Notes: a model not told the origin generated them from the letters alone. Positions 17,870-26,780 are shown, numbered from the stretch's first letter. The stretch: DNA of 64,000 nucleotides from Gibbsiella quercinecans (GCF_002291425.1 NZ_CP014136.1:5222925-5286924); one strand, 5' to 3'. A program made the numbers and translations.

Positions 17870-18685
17870 TTAGCGGATGGTGCTTGGCGTAACGACGCGG
17901 CGTGCGCCGATATAATGGTTTTGCCAGTAGTCATTATCCAACTGGCTGATGCGGATCTCTTCGCCGGTACGTGGCGACTGAATAAATTTGCCATTGCCCA
18001 AATAAACACCAACGTGATCGGCTGCGCCGCGGTTATTGATGCGGAAGAACACTAAATCGCCGCGTTCCAGCTCGCTGCGACTGATCGGCGCGGCATCGCG
18101 CAGGTGATACATTTCATTGGCGGTGCGCGGCATTTTTATCTTCACCACGTCTTTATAGGCGTAATAAATCAGGCCGCTGCAGTCAAAGCCGGTCATTGGC
18201 GATGCGCCCCCCCAGCGGTAGGGTTTCCCCATTTGATCCAACAGTTTTGCCATCGCGGTTTGTTTGGCATGCTGATAACGTTTTTTGTGGGCGGGGCTAA
18301 GTTTGAGCGGTTTTTCAGCGCCAAGCAGTTTGGCAGTTGCGATGCCGGCTTCGCGGTGCCGGCCGTAGCCTTTCTTGTAGCCCTTTTTCGGCGGCGTGAC
18401 TTTTATTTTTGTTACGCGTTGCGTTTTGCTAACGCTTTTACGCAGGCGGGCGGTCTTTTTTTCGCTGTGCTGGGTTAATTCATGCTTTACTGTTTTTTGT
18501 GGGGCGGCCACTTTGGCTTTTTTACCGGCTTTGTCCTGCTTCTTTTTCTTGCGATCGTCAGCCCGGGCATCATTAACGTGGCTTTTTCGCTGCTCGGCAG
18601 AAACGCGAGCCTGTGGCGCAGCATGCGCCAGGTTGAAGAAGAGCATAGTAAAGAGCATCACAAAGAGCGTAAACAGTGAACGCAT
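17870..18685 (-). CDS. mepH: MepH (YdhO), murein DD-endopeptidase, NlpC/P60 family
   Basis: This 271-residue exported protein cleaves peptide cross-links in peptidoglycan. It has a signal peptide (FTLFVMLFTMLFFNLAHA), a long Lys/Arg/Ala-rich linker (about 30-140) and a C-terminal NlpC/P60 domain with catalytic Cys169 (GFDCSGLIYYAY) and His224 (ADHVGVYLGN). I start at the ATG at 18685 because it places the signal peptide at the N-terminus; an in-frame GTG at 18721 would add twelve polar residues with no ribosome site. The neighbours sodB and grxD match E. coli. Confidence 0.93.
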   Translation of the reverse strand: MRSLFTLFVMLFTMLFFNLAHAAPQARVSAEQRKSHVNDARADDRKKKKQDKAGKKAKVAAPQKTVKHELTQHSEKKTARLRKSVSKTQRVTKIKVTPPKKGYKKGYGRHREAGIATAKLLGAEKPLKLSPAHKKRYQHAKQTAMAKLLDQMGKPYRWGGASPMTGFDCSGLIYYAYKDVVKIKMPRTANEMYHLRDAAPISRSELERGDLVFFRINNRGAADHVGVYLGNGKFIQSPRTGEEIRISQLDNDYWQNHYIGARRVVTPSTIR

Positions 18686-19180
18686 TTTGATATTACCAAC
18701 CTTGGTCCCGAAGCTTGCCACAAAAGGATTACAGTATTCCCGATAATCGTCATATAAAACAGAGCAGAACCTAAAAATAATAATGCATATTGTGAGAAAA
18801 AGTTAATAGCCTTTAATACCCTTCATACTTCGCGCTGCAGGTGCGTTGATTTTGTACGTCAGGCCGCGCCCCTATGCGGCTGCGCGCAGTTGGCGCTTTT
18901 TCCGGCAACGCAAATTATTTGCTAAGGTAAGGCTAAAATGTGTCATTGGTATGTATAAAAAAACAACGTCAGGCCGCAGTAAAAATATAGTAGTGAAACG
19001 GGCTGATTAAAAATGTTATTCTGCGCGCATATTTCTACCGGAATGGCGTGACCTGTGCAGCACGAGCGGCGTCTGGATAATACCCTTGTTAAAGATGGTG
19101 TTTTCTTGCCCCGGTTCCAGCCGCTACAATAGTGAATGTGATGTAAGTTGTAGCCATTACGTGGCTTGAGGAAGCAATAA
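18686..19180. other. Intergenic region between mepH and grxD
   Basis: It contains the mepH leader, repeat copy B (18816-18927) and the grxD promoter region. AT-rich sequence around 18940-19020 could hold promoters, but none with both good hexamers was found. The E. coli neighbour lhr is not present. Confidence 0.4.
18816..18927. repeat. MITE-like inverted-repeat element, copy B
   Basis: The left end begins ATACCCTTCATACTTC, nearly as in copy A (12188), and pairs imperfectly with the right end (11 of 15 positions in the inner part). The core contains GCAGTTGGCGCTTTTTCC, close to GCGTTGGCGCTTTTATCC in copy A. At 112 bp it is about half the size of copy A. Confidence 0.6.
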
Positions 19181-19525
19181 ATGACGACGATTGAAAAAAT
19201 TCAACAGCAGATTGCCGGCAATCCCATTCTGTTGTACATGAAAGGCTCGCCGAAACTGCCAAGCTGCGGTTTTTCCGCGCAGGCCGTCCAGGCGCTGTCT
19301 GCCTGTGGTGAACGTTTCGCCTATGTGGATATCCTGCAAAACCCGGATATCCGCGCTGAATTGCCGAAATATGCCAACTGGCCGACTTTCCCCCAGCTCT
19401 GGGTTGACGGCGAATTGGTTGGCGGCTGTGACATCATCATCGAAATGTACCAGCGCGGCGAGTTGCAGCAACTGATCAAAGAAACCGCAGAGAAGTACAA
19501 AGAACAGGAAAACCAGCAGCCTTAA
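19181..19525 (+). CDS. grxD: Grx4, monothiol glutaredoxin
   Basis: This 114-residue protein is a CGFS-type monothiol glutaredoxin (Cys29 in SCGFSAQ) that binds and delivers [2Fe-2S] clusters, often with BolA-type partners. The glutathione-binding WPTFPQLWVDGELVGGCDI segment is complete. The ATG at 19181 has GAGGAAG upstream. A strong terminator follows, shared in position with the end of convergent rnt. Confidence 0.97.
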   Translation: MTTIEKIQQQIAGNPILLYMKGSPKLPSCGFSAQAVQALSACGERFAYVDILQNPDIRAELPKYANWPTFPQLWVDGELVGGCDIIIEMYQRGELQQLIKETAEKYKEQENQQP

Positions 19526-19541
19526 TGGCGTTGGCAGTAAA

Positions 19542-19576
19542 AAACAGGGCGGCCAATTGGCCGCCCTGTTTGTTTT
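19542..19576 (+). terminator. Intrinsic terminator of grxD (possibly bidirectional)
   Basis: AAACAGGGCGGCC pairs with GGCCGCCCTGTTT around AATT, followed by GTTTT on the plus strand and preceded by an A run that would serve rnt transcripts on the minus strand. Confidence 0.85.
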
Positions 19577-19582
19577 AACGCG

Positions 19583-20230
19583 TTAGCAATCTTCGGCAAC
19601 GGCCAGCGGCCAGCCGCCAAGGCGCTTCCAGCGGTTAACCAATTCGCAAAACAGTAGGGCGGTTTGCTCTGTGTCGTACAGCGCAGAGTGGGCCTGGCTG
19701 CTGTCAAACGGCATGCCTGCGGCAATACAGGCCTTGGCCAGCACAGTTTGCCCCAGCACCAAACCGCTGAGCGCCGCCGTATCGAAGGTCGCAAACGGGT
19801 GGAACGGGTTGCGCTTAAGCCCGGCGCGTTCAGCCGCCGCCATCAGGAAGCTGTGATCAAAGGTCGCATTATGCGCCACGATGATCGCCCGGTTGCAGCC
19901 CTGATCTTTGATGCCTTTACGCACGGCTTTAAAAATCGCATGCAGCGCATCGTATTCACTCACCGCGCCACGCAGCGGATTGTTTGGGTCGATCCCGTTA
20001 AACGCCAGTGCTTCGGGCTGCAGGTTGGCGCCTTCGAACGGTTCAACGTGGAAGTGTAGGGTTTCGTCCTGCTGTAGCCAGCCGTTTTCGTCCATTTTCA
20101 GCGTGACGGCGGCGATTTCCAGCAATGCATCGGTTTTGGCGTTGAAGCCTGCGGTTTCAACGTCAATCACTACGGGGTAAAAACCCCGAAAACGGCCACA
20201 CAGGGCGTTAAGATCACTTTTTTCTGCCAT
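19583..20230 (-). CDS. rnt: Ribonuclease T
   Basis: This 215-residue DEDD exonuclease trims the 3' ends of tRNA, 5S and 23S rRNA. The first acidic motif is [22 protein letters not shown] (Asp and Glu), the second lies in [11 protein letters not shown], and the final His/Asp motif in [17 protein letters not shown] start at ATG 20230, which gives exactly the E. coli length; the open frame extends eleven codons further up. In E. coli lhr lies beside rnt, but it is missing here. Confidence 0.96.
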   Translation of the reverse strand: MAEKSDLNALCGRFRGFYPVVIDVETAGFNAKTDALLEIAAVTLKMDENGWLQQDETLHFHVEPFEGANLQPEALAFNGIDPNNPLRGAVSEYDALHAIFKAVRKGIKDQGCNRAIIVAHNATFDHSFLMAAAERAGLKRNPFHPFATFDTAALSGLVLGQTVLAKACIAAGMPFDSSQAHSALYDTEQTALLFCELVNRWKRLGGWPLAVAEDC

Positions 20231-20291
20231 TAGTTTCTTATCTTCATCGAATTCAGCGCGCATTATTGCAAATTTTGCGCCGTGATGCAGG

Positions 20292-20321
20292 GGATAAAAA
20301 GAAGGGCGCTGAGCGCGCCCT
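20292..20321 (-). terminator. Intrinsic terminator of gloA
   Basis: On the minus strand AGGGCGC pairs with GCGCCCT around GCTCA, followed by TCTTTTTATC. It separates gloA from the rnt promoter region. Confidence 0.8.
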
Positions 20322-20332
20322 GGAGGAATTAA

Positions 20333-20740
20333 TCAGTTGCCGAGGCCATGACCGGCATGTTTGTTTTCGATCAGCTCGATTTTATAACCGTCCGGATCTT
20401 CAACAAAGGCTATCACTGTGGTGCCGCCTTTGACGGGGCCGGCTTCACGCGTGACCTTGCCGCCGGCAGCGCGGATGCTGTTACAGGTTGCCGCCACGTC
20501 ATCGACGCCCAGCGCCAGATGCCCGAACGCGGTGCCCATATCATAGCTGTCAACGCCCCAGTTGTAAGTCAGTTCAATGACGGCACCTTCACTTTCATCG
20601 GTATAGCCTACAAACGCCAGCGAATATTTGTATTCCGGATTTTCGCTGGTACGCAGCAAGCGCATCCCTAATACCTTGGTATAAAAGTCGATGGCGCGTT
20701 GCAGGTCCCCGACGCGGATCATGGTATGGAGTAAGCGCAT
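20333..20740 (-). CDS. gloA: Lactoylglutathione lyase (glyoxalase I)
   Basis: This 135-residue VOC-fold enzyme isomerises the methylglyoxal-glutathione adduct to S-lactoylglutathione. All four metal ligands of the nickel-type enzyme are present: His5 (LLHTMIRV), Glu56 (VIELTYNW), His74 (FGHLAL) and Glu122 (YKIELIE). The length and sequence match E. coli GloA. The neighbour nemRA found in E. coli is replaced by a LysR gene and the yjiHG module. Confidence 0.97.
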   Translation of the reverse strand: MRLLHTMIRVGDLQRAIDFYTKVLGMRLLRTSENPEYKYSLAFVGYTDESEGAVIELTYNWGVDSYDMGTAFGHLALGVDDVAATCNSIRAAGGKVTREAGPVKGGTTVIAFVEDPDGYKIELIENKHAGHGLGN

Positions 20741-20863
20741 AATATCCTCTGATGATGGCTAATTAAGCCGCCGTGCTTAACCGCGAGCGGCTTGGACAGA
20801 CCTAGTATAGCCTTGCGCCAGAAGGGAATTCAATGTGGGCCGCTTTGCGGAATCTGGCCCCGG

Positions 20864-21763
20864 TTACACCTCGTTTTGCAAAAAGCGCAGCAGCAGTTGC
20901 CACAGATGTTGCGCCGCCGGTGTAAAACGACGATCCGAATTGCGCAGCAGGTGGCACTGCGATTCGCGCGCAATGGGGTGATCGATCGGCACCGCAACCA
21001 GCGAATGGTCTTTCAAATGGCTACCGGCCGCCCGCGCCGTCATAAAAGAAACGCCCAGCCCGGATGCGCTTAGGGTCAGCGCGGTGGAAAACAGGTTGCA
21101 ACGGTAAGCAGGGGTGAACAGCATCCCTTTGCTTTGGAACATGGCGTTCATATGCCGTTGCAGACCGAACACGTCGCTGAGCGCAATCAGGCGGTGCTCC
21201 ATCAATGCTTCAATGGTCACGCTATGGTGTTGTGCGATGGCGTGCTCCGGGTTGACGATGGCGCAAATCGGCCCCCACGGGAAACTATGCCGCTTCAGCT
21301 CCGGGTTGCCGATCGGCCCGAACGCCAGCGCCATATCGGCCTCGCCGCGGATGATTTCGGTCATCATGGCCTGCATGCTGCCGGACAAAATATCGACAAA
21401 CACATCGGGGTAGGCGGCGGAAAATACGGTTAACACATGATGCACGAAGTCTTCGATCAGACCAGGGCCCACGTGGAGAATGACCGAACCGCCTTGCATG
21501 TAACGCAGATCTTTCAGGTGGCGCTCCAGCTTTTCGCGCCGCAGGCGGGTTTGGTAGAAATCTTCCGCCAGCAGTTTGCCCGCTTCCGTCAAGACCACGT
21601 TGCGCCCCCGCCGCTCCAGCAGCGGTAACTGTAGCGAGCGCTCAAGGATGGCGATTTGTCGACTGATCACCGAAGGGTTGACGCCCAGAATGTCGGCCGC
21701 CCGGCGGATCCCGCCCTGGATGCCGACTTCGTAAAGATAGCTTATCTGCTTTTCGTGGAACAA
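20864..21763 (-). CDS. LysR-type regulator, probably of the divergent yjiHG-peptidase operon
   Basis: This 299-residue protein has a LysR helix-turn-helix at the N-terminus (AADILGVNPSVISRQIAILERSLQLPLLERRGRNVVLTEAG, about 22-64) and a substrate-binding-type effector domain (about 95-295, VILHVGPGLIEDFVHHVL, GEADMALAFGPI). It is divergent from yjiH with a 408-bp space, so control of the yjiH-yjiG-M20 operon is the natural inference. The inducer is unknown; an acylated amino acid or peptide would fit the peptidase partner. I do not recognise a specific named homologue. Confidence 0.85.
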   Translation of the reverse strand: MFHEKQISYLYEVGIQGGIRRAADILGVNPSVISRQIAILERSLQLPLLERRGRNVVLTEAGKLLAEDFYQTRLRREKLERHLKDLRYMQGGSVILHVGPGLIEDFVHHVLTVFSAAYPDVFVDILSGSMQAMMTEIIRGEADMALAFGPIGNPELKRHSFPWGPICAIVNPEHAIAQHHSVTIEALMEHRLIALSDVFGLQRHMNAMFQSKGMLFTPAYRCNLFSTALTLSASGLGVSFMTARAAGSHLKDHSLVAVPIDHPIARESQCHLLRNSDRRFTPAAQHLWQLLLRFLQNEV

Positions 21764-22171
21764 CGGGCTTCTGCCTCCGCGTAACCGTTGCTTTCAGGGC
21801 AACAATAAAGTGTTTAAAACCACATTTATATTACCTACGCATATGGACATAATCAAAAAAACGCACAAATGACCAACAACGTGCAGTATAAGGTCAGATC
21901 GCACCAGGGTGGTGCTTCATTGTGGGGCGAGGTGCGTTATTATGGTGCGGTTATCGTGCCTGCCACCCTTAATTATAATAAATATAGGGGATGGCGTAGC
22001 CGCTAATAAATGACGTTGCATATTTTCTGCTTTCTATTTTGTTCGGATGGCATGAGCAACGCACGGCTTATTATGGAATAACCTGCCGCATTATTTATAA
22101 AGTACAGGTGATGATTTTTTGTTAAATCGGCATTCGGCCTTTTTAATTTTACATCAGGAGATAGGGTAAGT
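21764..22171. other. Divergent control region between the LysR gene and yjiH
   Basis: This AT-rich stretch contains an inverted repeat GCACC-AGGGT-GGTGC at 21901-21915 and two nearby GGTGCG repeats (about 21930-21960), which could be the LysR operator. The yjiH ribosome site (TCAGGAGATAGGG) is at its right end. No gene is supported. Confidence 0.5.
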
Positions 22172-22855
22172 ATGGCAGATATAAATTCGGCAGAAGAGAA
22201 GGTAACTTCTGCAAACGATGAGTGGCGAGTGGGAAAAGGGGCCTATCTGGCGCTGATTCTGGTCGTTTTGTTATTTTCCGGCTTGTTTTTTAAAGTCGAT
22301 GGCATGAAGTGGCTGGGCGCGTTTGACTTCACCACGCTCGGCGGCGCATTCGGCACCATGAAGGATCCCACCACCAATACCTTCCTCGGCGCCGGCGGCG
22401 TCAGCGCTAAAGCGGGCTTTCTGTTCGCGTTGTCGTTAACGCCAACGGTGATGTTGGCGTTGGGGTTGCTGGAAATCTTTACCCACTATGGGGCGATCAG
22501 GGCGGCGCACCGCTTGCTTACCCCGTTGCTGAAACCAATACTCGGCATTCCCGGTTATACCGGGCTGGCGCTAATTACCGATTTGCAAAGTACCGATGCC
22601 GGTGCGGCGTTAAGCAAAGAACTGTATGACAACAAGCAGGTCACTAAAAAAGATGTGGTAATCATGGGCGCCTGGCAATATTCGGGCGCAGGCTTGATCA
22701 ATAACTATTTCTCCATTGGCTCTGCATTGTTTACCTCTTTAACGTTGCCGGTGATTCTTCCGCTGGTGGTGATGTTTGTATTGAAATTCGTCGGCGCGGC
22801 ATTTGTACGGGTTATTTTAAATACGGTGTATAAAAAGGACTTCGAAAATGAGTAA
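22172..22855 (+). CDS. yjiH: YjiH family inner-membrane protein (nucleoside-recognition/Gate domain)
   Basis: This 227-residue membrane protein has the same length as E. coli YjiH and several hydrophobic segments, with the Gate-domain region (GVSAKAGFLFALSLTPTVMLALGLLEI and PGYTGLALITDLQSTDAGAALSKELYDNKQV). In E. coli yjiH and yjiG accompany iadA, an isoaspartyl dipeptidase; here they accompany an M20 peptidase instead, so a transport role for the peptidase substrate is a reasonable inference. The gene has a good ribosome site and overlaps yjiG by eight bases. Confidence 0.88.
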   Translation: MADINSAEEKVTSANDEWRVGKGAYLALILVVLLFSGLFFKVDGMKWLGAFDFTTLGGAFGTMKDPTTNTFLGAGGVSAKAGFLFALSLTPTVMLALGLLEIFTHYGAIRAAHRLLTPLLKPILGIPGYTGLALITDLQSTDAGAALSKELYDNKQVTKKDVVIMGAWQYSGAGLINNYFSIGSALFTSLTLPVILPLVVMFVLKFVGAAFVRVILNTVYKKDFENE

Positions 22856-23315
22856 TGCAACAAAGGTCACTAATAACCCGTTTGATATTTTCGTGATTGG
22901 TGCGCGCAAAGGCTTCAATATCGCCATCAATAATTTATTGCCCAACGTTCTGATGGCCTATGTCATTTCGGAAATGCTGAATCTGCTCGGCGTAATGGGC
23001 ATCATCGGCAAACTCTTTGCGCCGTTGATGGGGCTGCTGGGGTTGCCCGGCGAGGCGATTACCGTGCTGCTGACGGCCTGGCTGTCGTCATCGGCAGGCA
23101 CCGGGGTGGCGGTGAGCTTACTGACAAAAGGCACGCTGGACGTCACGCACATTACTATCCTGGCGCCAGCGATTTTCCTGATGGGCTCGCAGTTGCAGTA
23201 TATGGGGCGGTTACTTGGGGTGGCCGATGTGCCGAAGAAATATTGGCCGCTGTTGATGCTGACCAGCATCTTAAATTCAGTGATAGCAATGATTATTATG
23301 CGGATTTTTGCCTAG
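22848..23315 (+). CDS. yjiG: YjiG family inner-membrane protein (nucleoside-recognition/Gate domain)
   Basis: This 155-residue membrane protein (E. coli YjiG has 153) contains repeated hydrophobic segments and a second Gate-type region (GLPGEAITVLLTAWLSSSAGTGVAVSLLTKGTLD). Its ATG lies inside the end of yjiH (ATGAGTAA overlap), so the two are translationally coupled and probably form one transporter-like complex. Its function is not established. Confidence 0.88.
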   Translation: MSNATKVTNNPFDIFVIGARKGFNIAINNLLPNVLMAYVISEMLNLLGVMGIIGKLFAPLMGLLGLPGEAITVLLTAWLSSSAGTGVAVSLLTKGTLDVTHITILAPAIFLMGSQLQYMGRLLGVADVPKKYWPLLMLTSILNSVIAMIIMRIFA

Positions 23316-23345
23316 TTAGCGCCGTAAGGCACACTAGCATCGCCG

Positions 23346-23378
23346 CCTGCGGCGCCCGCATGAGTTGGGCGCCGCAGG
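23346..23378. other. Perfect 12-bp hairpin between yjiG and the M20 gene
   Basis: CCTGCGGCGCCC pairs perfectly with GGGCGCCGCAGG around a 9-base loop. No T run follows, so it is more likely an mRNA-stabilising or processing element, or a REP-like repeat, within the operon than a terminator. Confidence 0.6.
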
Positions 23379-23418
23379 ATCACGGTTCCTGTTTACCAGC
23401 AAGTAGGAGAGTTAACGC

Positions 23419-24522
23419 GTGTCTAAGACATTAGAGCACTACCGCCATCTGCACCAGATCCCCGAGTTGGCTTTTGAAGAATTCAAAACCTCGGCTTATA
23501 TCGCACAAAAGCTGGAAGAGGCCGGTTTTACCCTGACGCGAAATGTGAATGGCACCACCGGCATTATCGCCGAGTTGGACAGCGGCCTGCCGGGGCCGGT
23601 ATTGGCGCTGCGGGCGGATATGGATGCTCTGGGGCACATTATTGACGGCCAACCTTGTGCACGCCATACCTGCGGCCATGACGGCCATTCATCGGTGATG
23701 CTGGCGGCCGCGCAGGAAATTATCGCCGAGGGCACGGTGAAACGCGGCAAGCTGAAGATCATCTTCCAGCCGGCCGAGGAGGTGGGCGCCGGTGCACTGG
23801 CGATGACGGAAAATGGCGCGCTCGACGATGTGGAAATGATCCTGGGCTTCCACCTGCGCCCGTTGGAAGAGTGCCCGATGGGGCAGGCGGTCGCAGCCAT
23901 GTATTATTCCGCTTCGGCAACGGTGGAAGCGGTATTCACCGGGGTGCCTGCGCACGCAGCGCGCCCGCACCTAGGGGTGAACGCCCTGGATGCCGCGGCG
24001 GCGGCGGTGCAGGCGGTCAATGCCATTCACTTGGCGCCGAATCTGACCTATAGCGCCAAGGCGACGCGCTTTATCAGCGACGCCGGCGTTACCAACGCCA
24101 TTCCCGGTGAAGCACGCGTCTGCTGGGATTTGCGCTCCCAGTTCAATGAACCGATGGAAACGTTGAAAACCAAAGTGCAGCGGGCGATCAACCACAGCGC
24201 CGCTGCGTTTGGCGCAACGGTTGCGATCCAAATCCTTAAAGAGATGCCGGCCGCTGAAATCAGTAGTGAAATGACGGCGTTGATCGCTGAATCAATTACT
24301 GACGTGCTGGGGCCACAGGGGCTGGTGGCGGAAAAGACCACGCCGGGCAGTGAAGATTTCTTCCATTATCCGCTGCGGATTGCCAATGTGAAGGCCGGGT
24401 TTTGGGGCCTGGGCGTCAATCTGACGCCGGGGTTGCATCATCCGGAGATGAAATTTGAACTGTCCGCGCTGGAAACCGGCGTGCAGGTATTTAAGGCCTG
24501 TGTGAAAAAAGTGCTTGGTTGA
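23419..24522 (+). CDS. M20-family amidohydrolase/aminoacylase
   Basis: This 367-residue metallohydrolase of the M20D group removes acyl or aminoacyl groups from amino acids or peptides. Metal-binding elements are the Cys85-Gly-His87 of HTCGHDGHSS, the Glu pair of FQPAEEVGAGA and the His of GFHLRP; the dimerisation domain follows (about 165-275, GVPAHAARPHLGVNALDAAAAAVQA). It uses a GTG start at 23419 with AGGAGAG upstream. It is the last gene of the yjiH-yjiG operon, so its substrate may be what YjiHG moves or senses. The exact substrate is unknown. Confidence 0.88.
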   Translation: MSKTLEHYRHLHQIPELAFEEFKTSAYIAQKLEEAGFTLTRNVNGTTGIIAELDSGLPGPVLALRADMDALGHIIDGQPCARHTCGHDGHSSVMLAAAQEIIAEGTVKRGKLKIIFQPAEEVGAGALAMTENGALDDVEMILGFHLRPLEECPMGQAVAAMYYSASATVEAVFTGVPAHAARPHLGVNALDAAAAAVQAVNAIHLAPNLTYSAKATRFISDAGVTNAIPGEARVCWDLRSQFNEPMETLKTKVQRAINHSAAAFGATVAIQILKEMPAAEISSEMTALIAESITDVLGPQGLVAEKTTPGSEDFFHYPLRIANVKAGFWGLGVNLTPGLHHPEMKFELSALETGVQVFKACVKKVLG

Positions 24523-24699
24523 TTCCCCTGCGCCGGGGGGAACGCTCCCGGCGCGCTTTCCTCTCTCTTGCCTGGTATTTCCGCTTTGCATTATTTTTTC
24601 AGCCGGCGGTAAAGCCACTTGCCAGCGTTGCCGAATACGTCTTCAATTAACATGAGGTATGTACCTCACCGGGCCAGCGCCTGGGAAACAGGAGGATGT

Positions 24700-24939
24700 G
24701 TGGCGCAGCAACTTGAGTTTTTCGATATCCCAAGCCCATGCCGCGGTATTTGTCAAACCGACGAGCGTGGCTTTTGCCGTGGCTGCATGCGCAGCCGTGA
24801 CGAACGCTTTGGCTGGCTGCAAATGAACGATGCGCAAAAGCGCGACGTGCTGCGCCTATGCCGCCAACGCTTCCTGCGCCAGCAGCGCGCCGCGAAACAG
24901 CCGGATGAACCGCAGCCAGAACAACCCTCTTTATTTTAA
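24700..24939 (+). CDS. ydhL: YdhL, DUF1289 small cysteine protein
   Basis: This 79-residue protein starts at GTG 24700 just after AGGAGG, giving VAQQLEFFDIPSPCRGIC. Four conserved cysteines (PCRGICQTDERGFCRGCMRS and a later one in LRLCRQR) define DUF1289, and the end EQPSLF matches E. coli YdhL, of the same length. Its function is unknown; the cysteine pattern suggests metal binding. It is 100 bases upstream of ydhF, as in E. coli. Confidence 0.92.
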   Translation: MAQQLEFFDIPSPCRGICQTDERGFCRGCMRSRDERFGWLQMNDAQKRDVLRLCRQRFLRQQRAAKQPDEPQPEQPSLF

Positions 24940-25039
24940 CTTTCAGCCTGTTGGCATGCCGCTTGCAGCGCTGTGTTTTGCTTTCCCTACGCGAGCCGGC
25001 TTGTGTATGCTGTGCAAAACGTTGTCATGGAGTGTGCAG

Positions 25040-25936
25040 ATGCTGAACCGTATCCAACTCGCGCCGCAGGGGCCTCAATTATCACGGATGATCTGCGGAT
25101 ACTGGCGGTTGCTGGCGTGGGGGATGTCGCCGCAACAACGGCTGGCTTTTATTGAGCAGCACCTTGAATTGGGCATCACCACCGTCGATCATGCCGACAT
25201 TTATGGCGATTACGGCTGTGAAAAGGCCTTTGGCGAAGCCATTCGTCTCAAACCGGCGCTGCGCCAGGCCATGGAGCTGGTGACCAAGTGCGGTATTGTG
25301 ACAACCGCCAAGCCGGGCAATCCGATTGGCCACTACGATACCAGCCGGCAGCATATTGTGCGCAGCGCCGAGCAATCCTTGGTTAACCTGCATACCGATT
25401 ATCTTGATGTTTTATTGATCCACCGCCCGGATCCGCTGATGGATGCCGATGAGCTGGCCGAGGCCTTTGTCGCGCTGCATCAAAGCGGCAAGGTGCGCTA
25501 TTTTGGCGTCTCTAATTTTACTCCGGCGCAGTTTACCCTGTTGCAATCCCGGCTGCCGTTCTCGCTGGTGACCAACCAGGTAGAGATCTCACCGATCCAT
25601 CAGGCCAACATTCAGGATGGCGTGCTGGATCAGTGCCAGCAGTTGCGTATCCGGCCGATGGCGTGGTCTTGCCTGGGCGGCGGGCGCCTGCTTAGCGCGC
25701 CGGAATATCACCACCTGCGTAAAGAATTACGCTTGGTCGCTGAAGAAATCGGCGCGCAAACGCTGGAACAAGTGGTCTATTGCTGGGTGATGCGCCTGCC
25801 TTGCGCGCCGTTACCGATCATCGGCTCCGGCAAGATAGAACGTGTGCGTTCAGCGCTGCTCGCACAGGATCTGGTGATGAACCGCCAGCAGTGGTTCCGC
25901 ATTCGCAAAGCGGCTCTGGGCTATGACGTGCCGTAG
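25040..25936 (+). CDS. ydhF: YdhF, aldo/keto reductase family oxidoreductase
   Basis: This 298-residue protein has the TIM-barrel aldo/keto reductase layout, with Asp and Tyr of the catalytic tetrad in TTVDHADIYGDYGCE, Lys in ELVTKCGI, and His in LLIHRPDPL. The C-terminus LPIIGSGKIERVRSAL is the NADPH-binding region. The start MLNRIQLAPQGPQLSR at 25040 gives the same length as E. coli YdhF. The physiological substrate is not known. Confidence 0.93.
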   Translation: MLNRIQLAPQGPQLSRMICGYWRLLAWGMSPQQRLAFIEQHLELGITTVDHADIYGDYGCEKAFGEAIRLKPALRQAMELVTKCGIVTTAKPGNPIGHYDTSRQHIVRSAEQSLVNLHTDYLDVLLIHRPDPLMDADELAEAFVALHQSGKVRYFGVSNFTPAQFTLLQSRLPFSLVTNQVEISPIHQANIQDGVLDQCQQLRIRPMAWSCLGGGRLLSAPEYHHLRKELRLVAEEIGAQTLEQVVYCWVMRLPCAPLPIIGSGKIERVRSALLAQDLVMNRQQWFRIRKAALGYDVP

Positions 25937-26271
25937 TGGGGGGCGGCACGCTAAAAACAACGAGAATTAATTGCACCGCCGACTAAAAGCTTGCGGCCTA
26001 ATAATATCAAAATGTTATTTGGGCACGGTAATAATGCCGTAAGCGGGACTGGAAACCACCGGTATGTGGCTGGATTAAGTAAAATGACGGGTGCGATGGG
26101 GAGAATTTATTCGCCATAGCGGTGCGTTAAGCGGACAGAGCAATTATTTATATGTAGAATGGTATAAGCTGACTAAATAAGTGGCTATATTATGTAAATT
26201 AATATTCGTTGCTAATCATAGGCTGCACTCTGGGAGCAGGATGTGAATATACTTTTTATAAAGGAGGAAAA
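25937..26271. other. Intergenic region upstream of slyA
   Basis: An AT-rich 335-bp leader precedes slyA. E. coli has sodC and ydhIJK nearby; none are present. In Yersinia the equivalent rovA upstream region is long, AT-rich and silenced by H-NS, and this stretch has a similar character, but no specific site was identified. Confidence 0.4.
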
Positions 26272-26706
26272 GTGGAGTCAACATTAGGTTCGGACTTGGC
26301 GCGCTTGGTTCGTGTTTGGCGTGCACTGATTGACCATCGGCTTAAACCGTTGGAACTGACACAAACACACTGGATTACGCTGCATAATATCAATCGGTTG
26401 CCGCCGGAGCAGTCGCAAATTCAGTTGGCAAAGGCGATTGGTATTGAGCAACCTTCTCTGGTGCGGACATTGGATCAGTTGGAAGAGAAAGGGCTGATTA
26501 CCCGCCACACCTGCGCGAACGATCGGCGTGCCAAACGCATCAAGTTGACAGAGACCGCAGAACCCATAATTCGGGAACTGGACAATGTTATCACGTCTAC
26601 ACGGCGTAAAATCTTGAATGGAATCTCTGACGAAGAAGTACAACTGCTAATAAAACTGATTGGACAACTGGAAAGAAACATCACGGAACTCCAGGACAAA
26701 CAATAA
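26272..26706 (+). CDS. slyA: SlyA/RovA, MarR-family transcriptional regulator
   Basis: This 144-residue winged-helix regulator counteracts H-NS silencing. The core ([29 protein letters not shown], then [26 protein letters not shown] and [11 protein letters not shown]) is almost that of Yersinia RovA and E. coli SlyA. I start at GTG 26272, four bases after AAGGAGG, giving MESTLGSDL as in RovA; the open frame runs 21 codons further up. The C-terminal helix diverges somewhat from the E. coli protein. It is next to slyB, transcribed convergently, as in E. coli. Confidence 0.95.
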   Translation: MESTLGSDLARLVRVWRALIDHRLKPLELTQTHWITLHNINRLPPEQSQIQLAKAIGIEQPSLVRTLDQLEEKGLITRHTCANDRRAKRIKLTETAEPIIRELDNVITSTRRKILNGISDEEVQLLIKLIGQLERNITELQDKQ

Positions 26707-26752
26707 TATAGTGATGTGATTGAATGAGAATAATTTACAGCACCAGATACCG

Positions 26753-26780
26753 AAACGGAGGCTTTTAGCCTCCGTTTTAT
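26753..26780 (+). terminator. Intrinsic terminator of slyA
   Basis: AAACGGAGGCT pairs with AGCCTCCGTTT around TTT, followed by TATC. It lies about 50 bases after the slyA stop. Confidence 0.85.

Noticed and set aside
24619-24699. Upstream extension of ydhL to an earlier start
   Set aside because: The extra residues do not match the family start, and AGGAGG sits precisely before the GTG at 24700.
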